Translations under genes and position numbers: made by a program
The notes under the pieces: model-generated
The model's input: the letters and a program-made list of their open reading frames with translations, nothing else
Told to the model about the DNA's origin: nothing
Database searches by the model: none
NCBI GenBank assembly: GCA_905215945.1
Contig: CAJMRZ010000102.1
Coordinates: 1 to 5,830, forward strand
DNA length: 5,830 bases
Source: an uncultured bacterium
Lineage (GTDB): Bacteria > Actinomycetota > Coriobacteriia > Coriobacteriales > Coriobacteriaceae
Direction of reading: 5' to 3'
Part shown: positions 1-5,784 of the stretch, in pieces
Layout of the letters: the number at the start of each line of letters is the position of its first letter
How positions within the stretch are numbered: position 1 is the first letter of the stretch

Positions 1-53
1 CCCGCGACCCCAACCTTGGCAAGGTTGTGCTCTACCAACTGAGCCATGTCCGC
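1..53 (-). tRNA. tRNA-Gly(GCC), 3' part cut off by the window edge
   Basis: The minus strand gives the 5' acceptor strand GCGGACA, the D arm, a full anticodon arm (CAACC, loop TTGCCAA, GGTTG; anticodon GCC at 18-20) and the 5' side of the T arm. These 53 bases are identical to the 5' 53 bases of the complete tRNA-Gly at 2099-2174. The last 23 bases (end of the T arm, 3' acceptor strand, discriminator and CCA) lie outside the window, so the gene is incomplete only because of the cut. It decodes GGC and GGU glycine codons. Confidence 0.95.
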
Positions 54-65
54 TTACGAGGATTA

Positions 66-114
66 ATCTTACGTGATGCCCGCATCCTATGCAAGAACTT
101 TTTTTGAAAAGTTT
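66..114 (-). promoter_or_regulatory. Promoter of the left tRNA-Gly, with T-run/A-run upstream element
   Basis: On the minus strand there is a -35 box TTGCAT (89-94), a 17-base spacer and a -10 box TAAGAT (66-71). Transcription would start only about six bases before the tRNA 5' end at 53. Directly upstream of the -35 is a run of T and A bases with the short dyad AACTTTT/AAAAGTT (96-102 and 107-113), read on the plus strand. The same arrangement precedes the other two tRNA genes of the window. The function as an UP-type activating element is inferred from position and composition. Confidence 0.72.
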
Positions 115-185
115 TGCGACGCTCTCGCGAGGGCATCAGTCGTCACGAAAGGCGCGAACAAACGCAGGCTCGCAGCGAGATGCCC

Positions 186-1919
186 CTACATCTCACCGAG
201 CATGATCCAGGCAGAGCTGTCCTGCGCGAGCCTGCCGTCTGCAAGCGGTGATGAGGTGAGCAGGACCCTGCCCGCCGGCAGCTCCACGGGTGCTGCACCG
301 AAGTTCGTCACACACGCCCAGCCGTTATCGCGGCGATAGGCGATGACGCCGCCCTCAGCGCCCTCGGCACCATCCGCAAGACCGGTGCGCCCGTCAAGAT
401 CGAGCCACGCAAGATCGTTGGCGCACCCGCGCAGCTTGCGCCGCAGCCAGAGGGCGTCACGATAGAGCGCAAGCATCGATGTCGGGTCCACTTCTTCCCT
501 ATCGGCAGCATAATCGGAAAACCATGCAGGCTGCGGCAGATGGGGCGCCGCATCGGCGTCTGCCGGCGAAAACCCAAACGATCCGCCATGCGCGGGATCG
601 TCCGCCGCCACCCACGGCAGGGGCACACGACAGCCGTCGCGCCCCTTCTCACGCTTCGGTCCGTGCGTATTGGTCGCAGTAGGGTCTTCGAGTGCAGTCC
701 ACGGGATATCAGCCACCTCAAAAAGGCCGAGCTCCTCACCCTGATACACGTATGCCGAGCCCGGAAGCGCCAGCTCAAGCAAAAGGGCCGCCCGCGCGCG
801 GCGCTCGCCGAGTTCACGGTCCTCGTCATAAGACGACCCGTCGCGCAAGAGCCAGTCGAGCGCAATCTGGTGGTAGCGCGTCGCCTTGATCTGCGGCAGG
901 GCATAGCGTGTCGCCACGCGCGGCACGTCGTGGTTGGAGAGTATCCAGGTCGAGGCGGAATCGGATTCGACGGCTGCCTTCAAGCCCTTCTCGATTGCAG
1001 TGTGCATGTCATCATAGGTCCAAGTGGCCTTGGCAAACTCAAAGTTGAATGTCTGGCCAAGCTCGCTGGGACGCGCGTAGAGATACTGGCGCTCGGGCAG
1101 CACCCACGCCTCGGCAACGGCACTGCGCGGCGGATTATAGCGGTCGAACACGCGGCGCCACTCGCGATAGATCTCGTGGACCTCATTGCGGTCCCACAGC
1201 GGATGGGTGCCGTCGTCAACCATGTCATCGCCCTCGGCGAGATGCCACCGGTCGAGGTCATCGCGGTCGAGATCCTTGGCGAGACCCTGCGCCACATCAA
1301 TGCGAAAGCCGTCGACGCCTCGATCGCTCCAAAACGCCAGGACGTCGCAAAAGAGCGCGTGAACCTCAGGGCATGACCAGTCAAAGTCCGGCTGCTCGGG
1401 CGTAAACATGTGCAGATACCACTGACCGTCCGCAACACGCGTCCATGCGGGGCCGCCAAAGTTGGCATTCCAATTGGTGGGAGGCAGCTCGCCATGCTCG
1501 CCGCGACCATCGCGGAAGATATAACGGGCGCGTTCGGGCGATCCGGGGCCGGCGGCAAGAGCGGCTTTGAACCAGGGGTGCTGGTTGGATGAATGGTTGG
1601 GCACGATGTCGACGATGACCTTGATGCCGCGCGCGTGAGCCGCAGCGATCATGTCATCGAAGTCGTCAAGCGAGCCGAGACGTGGGTCGACATCGCAGTA
1701 GTCCGCCACATCATAGCCGCCATCGACAAGAGGCGAAGGGTAAAACGGGCTCAGCCAGATGGCCTCGATACCCAGCCGCTCAAGATAGTCCATCTGCTGG
1801 GTAATGCCCGCGATATCGCCCAGACCCGAACCAGTCGAATCCTTAAACGAGCGCGGGTAGATCTGATAGATCGCGGCATCGGACATCCATGAGCGCGAAG
1901 AAGACTTTTCTGTAGCCAT
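186..1919 (-). CDS. GH13 alpha-glucosidase (oligo-1,6-glucosidase/maltase type)
   Basis: This 577-residue cytoplasmic enzyme should hydrolyse terminal alpha-linked glucose from short oligosaccharides (maltose, isomaltose or similar) by a retaining mechanism. It has no signal peptide. The GH13 motifs appear in order: DIVPNH (104-109), QPDFD (176-180), GFRIDVA (204-210; nucleophile Asp208), VAEAW (268-272; acid/base Glu270) and SNHD (328-331; stabilising Asp331). RDGCRVPLPW (427-436) is typical of this glucosidase group, followed by a C-terminal beta domain. Overall style is closest to actinobacterial GH13 subfamily 30. The ATG at 1919 is chosen because AAGGGAG lies nine bases upstream (1929-1935); the same frame runs further upstream into tRNA-Gly, which cannot be coding. 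The gene stands alone, with no sugar transporter or regulator beside it, and I see no convincing promoter or terminator of its own. The metal-binding loop is altered (27-35, DSTGSGLGD instead of DSNGDGIGD). The family is certain; the exact substrate is not, and trehalose or sucrose cannot be excluded. Confidence 0.95.
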   Translation of the reverse strand: MATEKSSSRSWMSDAAIYQIYPRSFKDSTGSGLGDIAGITQQMDYLERLGIEAIWLSPFYPSPLVDGGYDVADYCDVDPRLGSLDDFDDMIAAAHARGIKVIVDIVPNHSSNQHPWFKAALAAGPGSPERARYIFRDGRGEHGELPPTNWNANFGGPAWTRVADGQWYLHMFTPEQPDFDWSCPEVHALFCDVLAFWSDRGVDGFRIDVAQGLAKDLDRDDLDRWHLAEGDDMVDDGTHPLWDRNEVHEIYREWRRVFDRYNPPRSAVAEAWVLPERQYLYARPSELGQTFNFEFAKATWTYDDMHTAIEKGLKAAVESDSASTWILSNHDVPRVATRYALPQIKATRYHQIALDWLLRDGSSYDEDRELGERRARAALLLELALPGSAYVYQGEELGLFEVADIPWTALEDPTATNTHGPKREKGRDGCRVPLPWVAADDPAHGGSFGFSPADADAAPHLPQPAWFSDYAADREEVDPTSMLALYRDALWLRRKLRGCANDLAWLDLDGRTGLADGAEGAEGGVIAYRRDNGWACVTNFGAAPVELPAGRVLLTSSPLADGRLAQDSSAWIMLGEM

Positions 1920-1920
1920 G

Positions 1921-1973
1921 GGGCGTATCTCCCTTGCAACGAGGTTATGCGAGATGCCCACGATGATACGCCC
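1921..1973 (-). promoter_or_regulatory. Inverted repeat in the alpha-glucosidase leader
   Basis: A perfect 9-bp inverted repeat, GGGCGTATC (1921-1929) and GATACGCCC (1965-1973), lies just before the alpha-glucosidase start with a 35-base loop. The arm near the gene fills the gap between the ribosome binding site (1929-1935) and the start codon and touches the site itself. In RNA it could lower access of ribosomes; as DNA it could be a spaced operator. The 139-base leader between the tRNA terminator and the start codon must also hold the promoter of this gene, but no clear -35/-10 pair is visible. Pairing is seen; function is a guess. Confidence 0.35.
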
Positions 1974-2058
1974 AAAGCGGACATTCGCGGCAAACAACGC
2001 CACAGCCACGACCCAAAACGCTCGCCCCCTCTCGGGTTCGAGCCTAGGAGATAGGTAC

Positions 2059-2090
2059 AAAAAAAGCCCGGCTACCGTAGTAGTCGGGCT
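2059..2090 (-). terminator. Intrinsic terminator of tRNA-Gly
   Basis: The minus strand reads AGCCCG-A-CTAC, loop TACG, GTAG-C-CGGGCT, then seven T bases. The stem is 10 bp with one A-C mismatch and a four-base loop. It begins eight bases after the tRNA CCA end and has the T run only on the minus side, so it serves the tRNA-Gly transcript. It also separates that transcript from the alpha-glucosidase gene downstream. Confidence 0.9.
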
Positions 2091-2098
2091 GTTGCGTT

Positions 2099-2174
2099 TG
2101 GAGCGGACAACGGGGCTCGAACCCGCGACCCCAACCTTGGCAAGGTTGTGCTCTACCAACTGAGCCATGTCCGC
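2099..2174 (-). tRNA. tRNA-Gly(GCC), complete
   Basis: This is a full 76-base tRNA with encoded CCA. The acceptor stem GCGGACA/TGTCCGC is seven perfect pairs, the anticodon loop is TTGCCAA with anticodon GCC (2139-2141), the T loop is TTCGAGC, and discriminator T is followed by CCA (2099-2101). It decodes GGC and GGU. A second copy, identical over the 53 visible bases, lies at the left edge. It has its own promoter (2187-2234) and terminator (2059-2090). Confidence 0.98.
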
Positions 2175-2186
2175 TTGCGGGTTATT

Positions 2187-2234
2187 AATTTACGCGAGTT
2201 GTCCAAAAGACGCAAGTACTTTTTTCAAAAAACT
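2187..2234 (-). promoter_or_regulatory. Promoter of the complete tRNA-Gly, with T-run/A-run upstream element
   Basis: On the minus strand there is a -35 box TTGCGT (2210-2215), a 17-base spacer and a -10 box TAAATT (2187-2192), which puts the start point a few bases before the tRNA 5' end at 2174. AAGTTTTTTGAAAAAAGTAC lies immediately upstream of the -35 (six T, one G, six A). The region between -10 and tRNA resembles that of the left copy, as expected if tRNA and promoter were duplicated together. Confidence 0.75.
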
Positions 2235-2254
2235 TGTCTGCCGCATGTTCTTAA

Positions 2255-2282
2255 TAGCCAAACGCGCTAAAGCGATTGGCTA
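2255..2282 (-). terminator. Weak stem-loop at the end of the STAS-kinase gene
   Basis: TAGCCAA (starting with the TAG stop codon) pairs with TTGGCTA, and a small inner stem CGC-TTTA-GCG sits in the loop. Arms are 2276-2282 and 2255-2261. No clean T run follows (TTAAGAAC), so this is a poor intrinsic terminator at best. It may protect the mRNA 3' end, or the transcript may run on into tRNA-Gly. Confidence 0.35.
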
Positions 2283-3026
2283 GGCACACGATTCCAGCGC
2301 TCCGCTAAACAGCTTCACCATCTGTACGCGCGTGCCGGCGCCGTCCGTACGACGAGCAACCTCCACGTTATCGACGAGCATACGCATAAGCTTGATGCCA
2401 CGGCCGCGCTCCTCGGATGCGACCGGCTCGCTCGTTTCATCGATAGAATAGCCGGCACCTCGATCAAGCACCTCAACCACAACGCGATCGCCATAGGCCT
2501 GAACCGTCAGGACGCACCCGATACCGCCCGCATGGTCATAGGCATTACCCAGCGCCTCCCCCGACGCCAATGCGACATCGTAGCGCTCGTCACGGCGCAA
2601 CGGAAGCGATTCAAGGAGTTCGGCGATGCGATGTCGGTAGTATGGAAGATTCTCGATACCCTGACGGACCTCGACGCTCTTACTCCAGCGAGGCAGCTCC
2701 CCCACCGGAATGGCGGGAATAGACTCCCGTGCCGGCCCCGCGACATGAAGGATATCGACAAGACGAGCAATCTCCAAAAAGCGAACAACTTCACCCGATG
2801 CATTGACGAGCGAAAGCAGGCCTTCTCGCCTCATGAGCTCACGAGCGCGCGTAAGCAGGAATGCCAAGCCCGTCGAATCGATAAAGCTAACAGCCTGACA
2901 GTTGATGACAACACGACGCACGCCGCGGCCAATCAAAGCATCCAACCGCCGACGCAGCGCAGGCACCGTGGCGATGTCGATATCGCCTGGTGGCGTCAAA
3001 ACCGCTATGTCATTCCACTCATTCAT
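2280..3026 (-). CDS. STAS-HATPase fusion: anti-sigma antagonist joined to an RsbW-like kinase
   Basis: This 248-residue cytoplasmic protein combines two partners that are usually separate. Residues 1-98 are a STAS domain of the SpoIIAA/RsbV type, with LTPPGDIDIA near the start and FIDSTGL at 48-54; Ser51 is the expected phosphorylation site. Residues about 119-243 are a GHKL ATPase of the RsbW/SpoIIAB type: N box SGEALGNAYDHA (155-166; Glu157 as likely base, Asn161 for magnesium), DRGAG (188-192), RGRGIKLM (207-214) and GAGTRV (229-234). By family knowledge the kinase domain phosphorylates the STAS serine and binds either it or a target such as a sigma factor. I chose the ATG at 3026 because the STAS fold begins there and GGGGAA lies ten bases upstream; an in-frame TTG at 3044 would add six residues. 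The gene follows the PP2C phosphatase after 78 bases with no terminator between them, so the two are probably co-transcribed. The target is not in the window. Confidence 0.92.
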   Translation of the reverse strand: MNEWNDIAVLTPPGDIDIATVPALRRRLDALIGRGVRRVVINCQAVSFIDSTGLAFLLTRARELMRREGLLSLVNASGEVVRFLEIARLVDILHVAGPARESIPAIPVGELPRWSKSVEVRQGIENLPYYRHRIAELLESLPLRRDERYDVALASGEALGNAYDHAGGIGCVLTVQAYGDRVVVEVLDRGAGYSIDETSEPVASEERGRGIKLMRMLVDNVEVARRTDGAGTRVQMVKLFSGALESCA

Positions 3027-3104
3027 ACGACCATGGTTCCCCAAAAAAGCCCACTCGATGCATTCGTTTCCCCAACCGTACGGATTCAGCCCGCCCAGCG
3101 TCGT

Positions 3105-5450
3105 CTATGAACGACCCCGTAAAAACTCAAGGGACACCAATGCAATGTCATCGTCCAGCGCCGATTCGGTAAATCGGTCAAGCTCGCCCAAGACCTTGCC
3201 GCAGATTCCCGATACGCCCTCACCCGAGACAGAGAGCAGAAGGTCACGAAGGCGCTGCTCACCAAAGAACGCTCCGGTGCGGTCGCGGGCCTCAATCGTT
3301 CCGTCCGTATACATGAAGAGCATGTCGCCGGGAGCGAACGTAAACACGCCTGTCTCGTACACCATGCTCTCAAAGGCACCGATTACGCCCGATTGGCATC
3401 CAAGCAGCTCGACCTCTCCCCCACGGGCCTCGCCGCCACCCAGCGGCATCGACTCTGGCCTAATGACCATGGTCGGAGGATGGCCCGCCGAACAATACGT
3501 TGCGCGTCCGGCTTTAAGGTCAATCTTGGCGATAAAGGCCGTCACGAACGTCTCGACCCTCGAAAAGCCCATGAGCATGCTGTTAAGGGAGCGTGCCATG
3601 CGGGCCGGGCCAGCGCCCTCCCAGGCATATGCCGTCAGGGCCGTCTTGACGAGCGCGGACATCGATGCGGCCTCAATGCCTTTGCCAGACACATCACCCA
3701 GAATCATGACGGCGCAGTCGTCGGGAAGTCGGATGAGCGTATAGAAATCGCCGCCGACCAACGCCGAGTTCGTGGCCGACAGGTACACCGAATCGGTTGC
3801 GATACCCGGAACATCCCCCAGGGAATTTCTCATGCCGATCTGGAGGGTCTGAGCGATATGGCGCTCCTCGCGCTTTTGAGATTCGCCTTCGTAGATCAGT
3901 TCAAAGTCATGCGCCAAGTGCACCAAGTAGTCATATTCAAGGTCATCAATCGGCTCTTGGCTACCATCACGAAGCAGCAGCGCGCGCGTCGTCGGGCTCT
4001 TCGCAACAGAAGCAGGAACAATCGCGTCGTTACTGTGCTTGCCATCACCCTCAGAGCGCGGGCGCCCCGCCTCGATGCCGGAGTCGACGTAGAGACCTTG
4101 ACAAGGCAGACCATGCGCCCTAAGCCAGCCTCCCATAGGCATCGATTCGTCAACGCGAGTTATACGAACGTGTTTAAGGTCCTCGGCACTCGTACCGCCC
4201 AAAACAGATGCCTCAAAGCCATCAGGGCCAGCCCCCAGACGTGCCGCTGGCGCCGTCGTGGAAAAGAAAAGCTTCTCAGGGTCGTCCGGCAAGGCAACGC
4301 GACTGCCGCCTTCAAAATCTATGACGTAGGAATCCAGACTGGCGTCATACTCAACAGGGCAAAAATGGCAGTTAAGCATATTGCAGATCTCGGACGATAC
4401 CGCCTGGGTAGCCGCGGCAGAATCGTCTAGAAAGGTAAACAACTCATCACGCAAGACATTGAGCGAGCGGCCAAGCTCGGCCGTGCGACGGGAGCGAAGG
4501 CTCGATGCCATGCCGACCAGCTGGATAGACAGGTAATCGCAAATGACCTCGAGCACATTAACGTCATAGGCAAGCGGTGCCTGAGGGCGTTTCCAACCAA
4601 CTTCCAGCACGCCAAGGATCTGCGTACCGTAAAAAACGGGAAGACAGATCTCGCTGCGGTACGGAGGCATATCCTGCATACGCAACAGGTGCTTAGAACG
4701 ATTGTCCAGGTCCATAAACATACCGGAGGCGGCCTTATCACCCTTAAGGTCCTGTTGAATCGACAAGCGACAGGCACGCGACTCACGAAGAACATACGTC
4801 GGAATGCCAGCGCCATACGGCAAAAACTCAGGCAGGTAGCTGTCGTACAGCTCCTTGGAAACACCGCGAAGTTTAAAACCGCCGCTCTCAGAAAAATAGA
4901 TAGCAGCACCCGAAGCATCGAGCGTTCCTACAAGCTGGTTCAAAACGGTATCAAGTAGGCTGGGCAGCTCATCGGAGCCCACGGTACTCATAATGACCGA
5001 GAGCGTGCCAGAGAGGCGCTTGTTAGCCACTCTAAGCTCCGAAAGAGCACGCTTGAGCTGACGGTCGTGCGAATACTGTTCTTCGATGCTATGGAGCGCC
5101 ACCAGGACACGTGGCGCGCGGCGCCCAAAGATGCGTGGAGGCGTTACGGAGCCCGCACGAACCAAGACGGGGATAAAGGAGCCGTCACTCAGCTTGAGCA
5201 TCAGTTCGTTCTCGGAGCCATCAGTTTCAAATGGCAGACGATGTTCCGTCGCACGTTCAAAAGCGGACGAGTACAGGACGTCTTTAACATCTCCACCAAT
5301 GACGTCGGCGCGTTCCTCGCACATCAAACCAAGTAAGCGATTATTCACATGCAGAATGGTTCCGTCGAGCTCGCAGATGATGACAGCATCGCTCGTGATC
5401 TCGACTAGTTGGGCAACGTCTGCCCACTCGTTGTGTTCAAGCGTTTCCAT
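3105..5450 (-). CDS. PAS-GAF sensor PP2C (SpoIIE/RsbU-type) serine phosphatase
   Basis: This 781-residue soluble protein should dephosphorylate a STAS-domain serine, most likely that of the fusion protein encoded next. Residues 10-120 are a PAS domain (ITSDAVIICELDGTILHVNN region), 122-147 a charged helical linker, and 160-312 a GAF domain (LPVFYGTQILGVLEVGW). Residues about 325-522 look like a second, diverged GAF and hold a cysteine cluster (356, 361, 364). Residues 525-778 are the PP2C domain, with probable metal-binding acids in VGGDFY (Asp568), LGDVSGKG (Asp586), YTDG (Asp716) and DDDIALVSL (766-768). Thr571 stands where the GGDxYD signature often has Asp. There are no membrane segments, so the signal is intracellular. 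The ATG at 5450 is the only start that keeps the PAS domain whole; its ribosome site is weak (GGGG at 5457-5460, six bases away). The tRNA-Leu terminator ends only 26 bases upstream, leaving no room for an ordinary promoter. Family and role are well supported; ligands are unknown. Confidence 0.95.
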   Translation of the reverse strand: METLEHNEWADVAQLVEITSDAVIICELDGTILHVNNRLLGLMCEERADVIGGDVKDVLYSSAFERATEHRLPFETDGSENELMLKLSDGSFIPVLVRAGSVTPPRIFGRRAPRVLVALHSIEEQYSHDRQLKRALSELRVANKRLSGTLSVIMSTVGSDELPSLLDTVLNQLVGTLDASGAAIYFSESGGFKLRGVSKELYDSYLPEFLPYGAGIPTYVLRESRACRLSIQQDLKGDKAASGMFMDLDNRSKHLLRMQDMPPYRSEICLPVFYGTQILGVLEVGWKRPQAPLAYDVNVLEVICDYLSIQLVGMASSLRSRRTAELGRSLNVLRDELFTFLDDSAAATQAVSSEICNMLNCHFCPVEYDASLDSYVIDFEGGSRVALPDDPEKLFFSTTAPAARLGAGPDGFEASVLGGTSAEDLKHVRITRVDESMPMGGWLRAHGLPCQGLYVDSGIEAGRPRSEGDGKHSNDAIVPASVAKSPTTRALLLRDGSQEPIDDLEYDYLVHLAHDFELIYEGESQKREERHIAQTLQIGMRNSLGDVPGIATDSVYLSATNSALVGGDFYTLIRLPDDCAVMILGDVSGKGIEAASMSALVKTALTAYAWEGAGPARMARSLNSMLMGFSRVETFVTAFIAKIDLKAGRATYCSAGHPPTMVIRPESMPLGGGEARGGEVELLGCQSGVIGAFESMVYETGVFTFAPGDMLFMYTDGTIEARDRTGAFFGEQRLRDLLLSVSGEGVSGICGKVLGELDRFTESALDDDIALVSLEFLRGRS

Positions 5451-5476
5451 CGTGGACCCCGCCGTCTATCGGTAAC

Positions 5477-5498
5477 AAAAAAGCCTCCGAAGAGGCTT
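5477..5498 (-). terminator. Intrinsic terminator of tRNA-Leu
   Basis: On the minus strand AAGCCTC, tetraloop TTCG and GAGGCTT form a 7-bp stem that runs straight into six T bases. The stable TTCG loop and perfect stem make it a strong terminator. It begins 11 bases after the tRNA-Leu CCA end. It also lies directly upstream of the PP2C phosphatase gene, so it may act as an attenuator for that gene. Confidence 0.93.
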
Positions 5499-5509
5499 CT
5501 CAAATGCGA

Positions 5510-5599
5510 TGGTGTCGGAGGCGGGACTTGAACCCGCATGACCAAAAAGCGGTCACTAGCACCTCAAGCTAGCGCGTCTGCCAATTCCGCCACTCCGAC
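5510..5599 (-). tRNA. tRNA-Leu(GAG)
   Basis: This 90-base class II tRNA has encoded CCA (5510-5512). The acceptor stem is GTCGGAG/CTCCGAC with discriminator A. The anticodon arm is CTAGC-TTGAGGT-GCTAG with anticodon GAG (5563-5565), which reads CUC and CUU. The long variable arm (GACC-GCTTTTT-GGTC) is the leucine/serine hallmark, and the T loop is TTCAAGT. It has its own promoter and terminator. Confidence 0.98.
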
Positions 5600-5656
5600 A
5601 TGCTATGTTGTTGATTCACGGTTCGTTTTGTTGGACCCGCGCGTTCAACGAGGAAG

Positions 5657-5707
5657 ATAATAACCTATGATTCGAGAACTGTGCAAGCACTTTTTTCAAA
5701 AAAGTTT
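5657..5707 (-). promoter_or_regulatory. Promoter of tRNA-Leu, with palindromic upstream element
   Basis: On the minus strand there is a -35 box TTGCAC (5681-5686), an 18-base spacer and a -10 box TATTAT (5657-5662). Immediately upstream is a perfect dyad, ACTTTTTTGAAAAAAGT (5689-5705). Unlike at the tRNA-Gly genes, the start point would leave a 5' leader of about 50 bases before the tRNA. That leader opens with a small imperfect stem (GTTGAAC/GTCCAAC, about 5630-5649). Confidence 0.75.
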
Positions 5708-5784
5708 ACGAATTTGTAAATGCGCAGGTAGATCCGTGTGTCCGGCCCCGAATCGGTGTTGCCTCCCGGCGCGTCCTCGGGCAT

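Noticed and set aside
131..185. 7-bp inverted repeat GGGCATC/GATGCCC after the alpha-glucosidase stop codon as a terminator
   Set aside because: The loop is 41 bases long, no T run follows, and a 7-bp match at this distance can easily arise by chance.
540..1376. Long plus-strand open frame opposite the alpha-glucosidase
   Set aside because: It is the complement of a certain GH13 coding sequence, with no recognisable domain and a composition explained by GC-rich codon bias.
2031..2044. T-arm-like sequence CTCGGGTTCGAGCC on the plus strand
   Set aside because: No acceptor, D or anticodon arm accompanies it and the T stem does not pair well, so it is not a tRNA gene or a clear remnant.
2099..2109. 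tRNA-Gly 3' end as a phage or island attachment site
   Set aside because: No integrase or mobile gene is in the window, and the repeated sequence is a whole tRNA with its promoter, not a short 3' fragment.
1918..2163. 81-residue plus-strand frame ending across tRNA-Gly
   Set aside because: Its C-terminal part is the antisense reading of the tRNA, a common false ORF, and the rest is the glucosidase leader.
1920..2168. In-frame extension of the alpha-glucosidase by 83 residues to an ATG inside tRNA-Gly
   Set aside because: It would translate most of a tRNA gene and its terminator. The GH13 fold begins just after the ATG at 1919, which has a good ribosome binding site.
3393..4430. 345-residue plus-strand open frame opposite the phosphatase
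   Set aside because: It lies wholly antisense to conserved PP2C and GAF coding sequence, is rich in Arg and His, and shows no family features.
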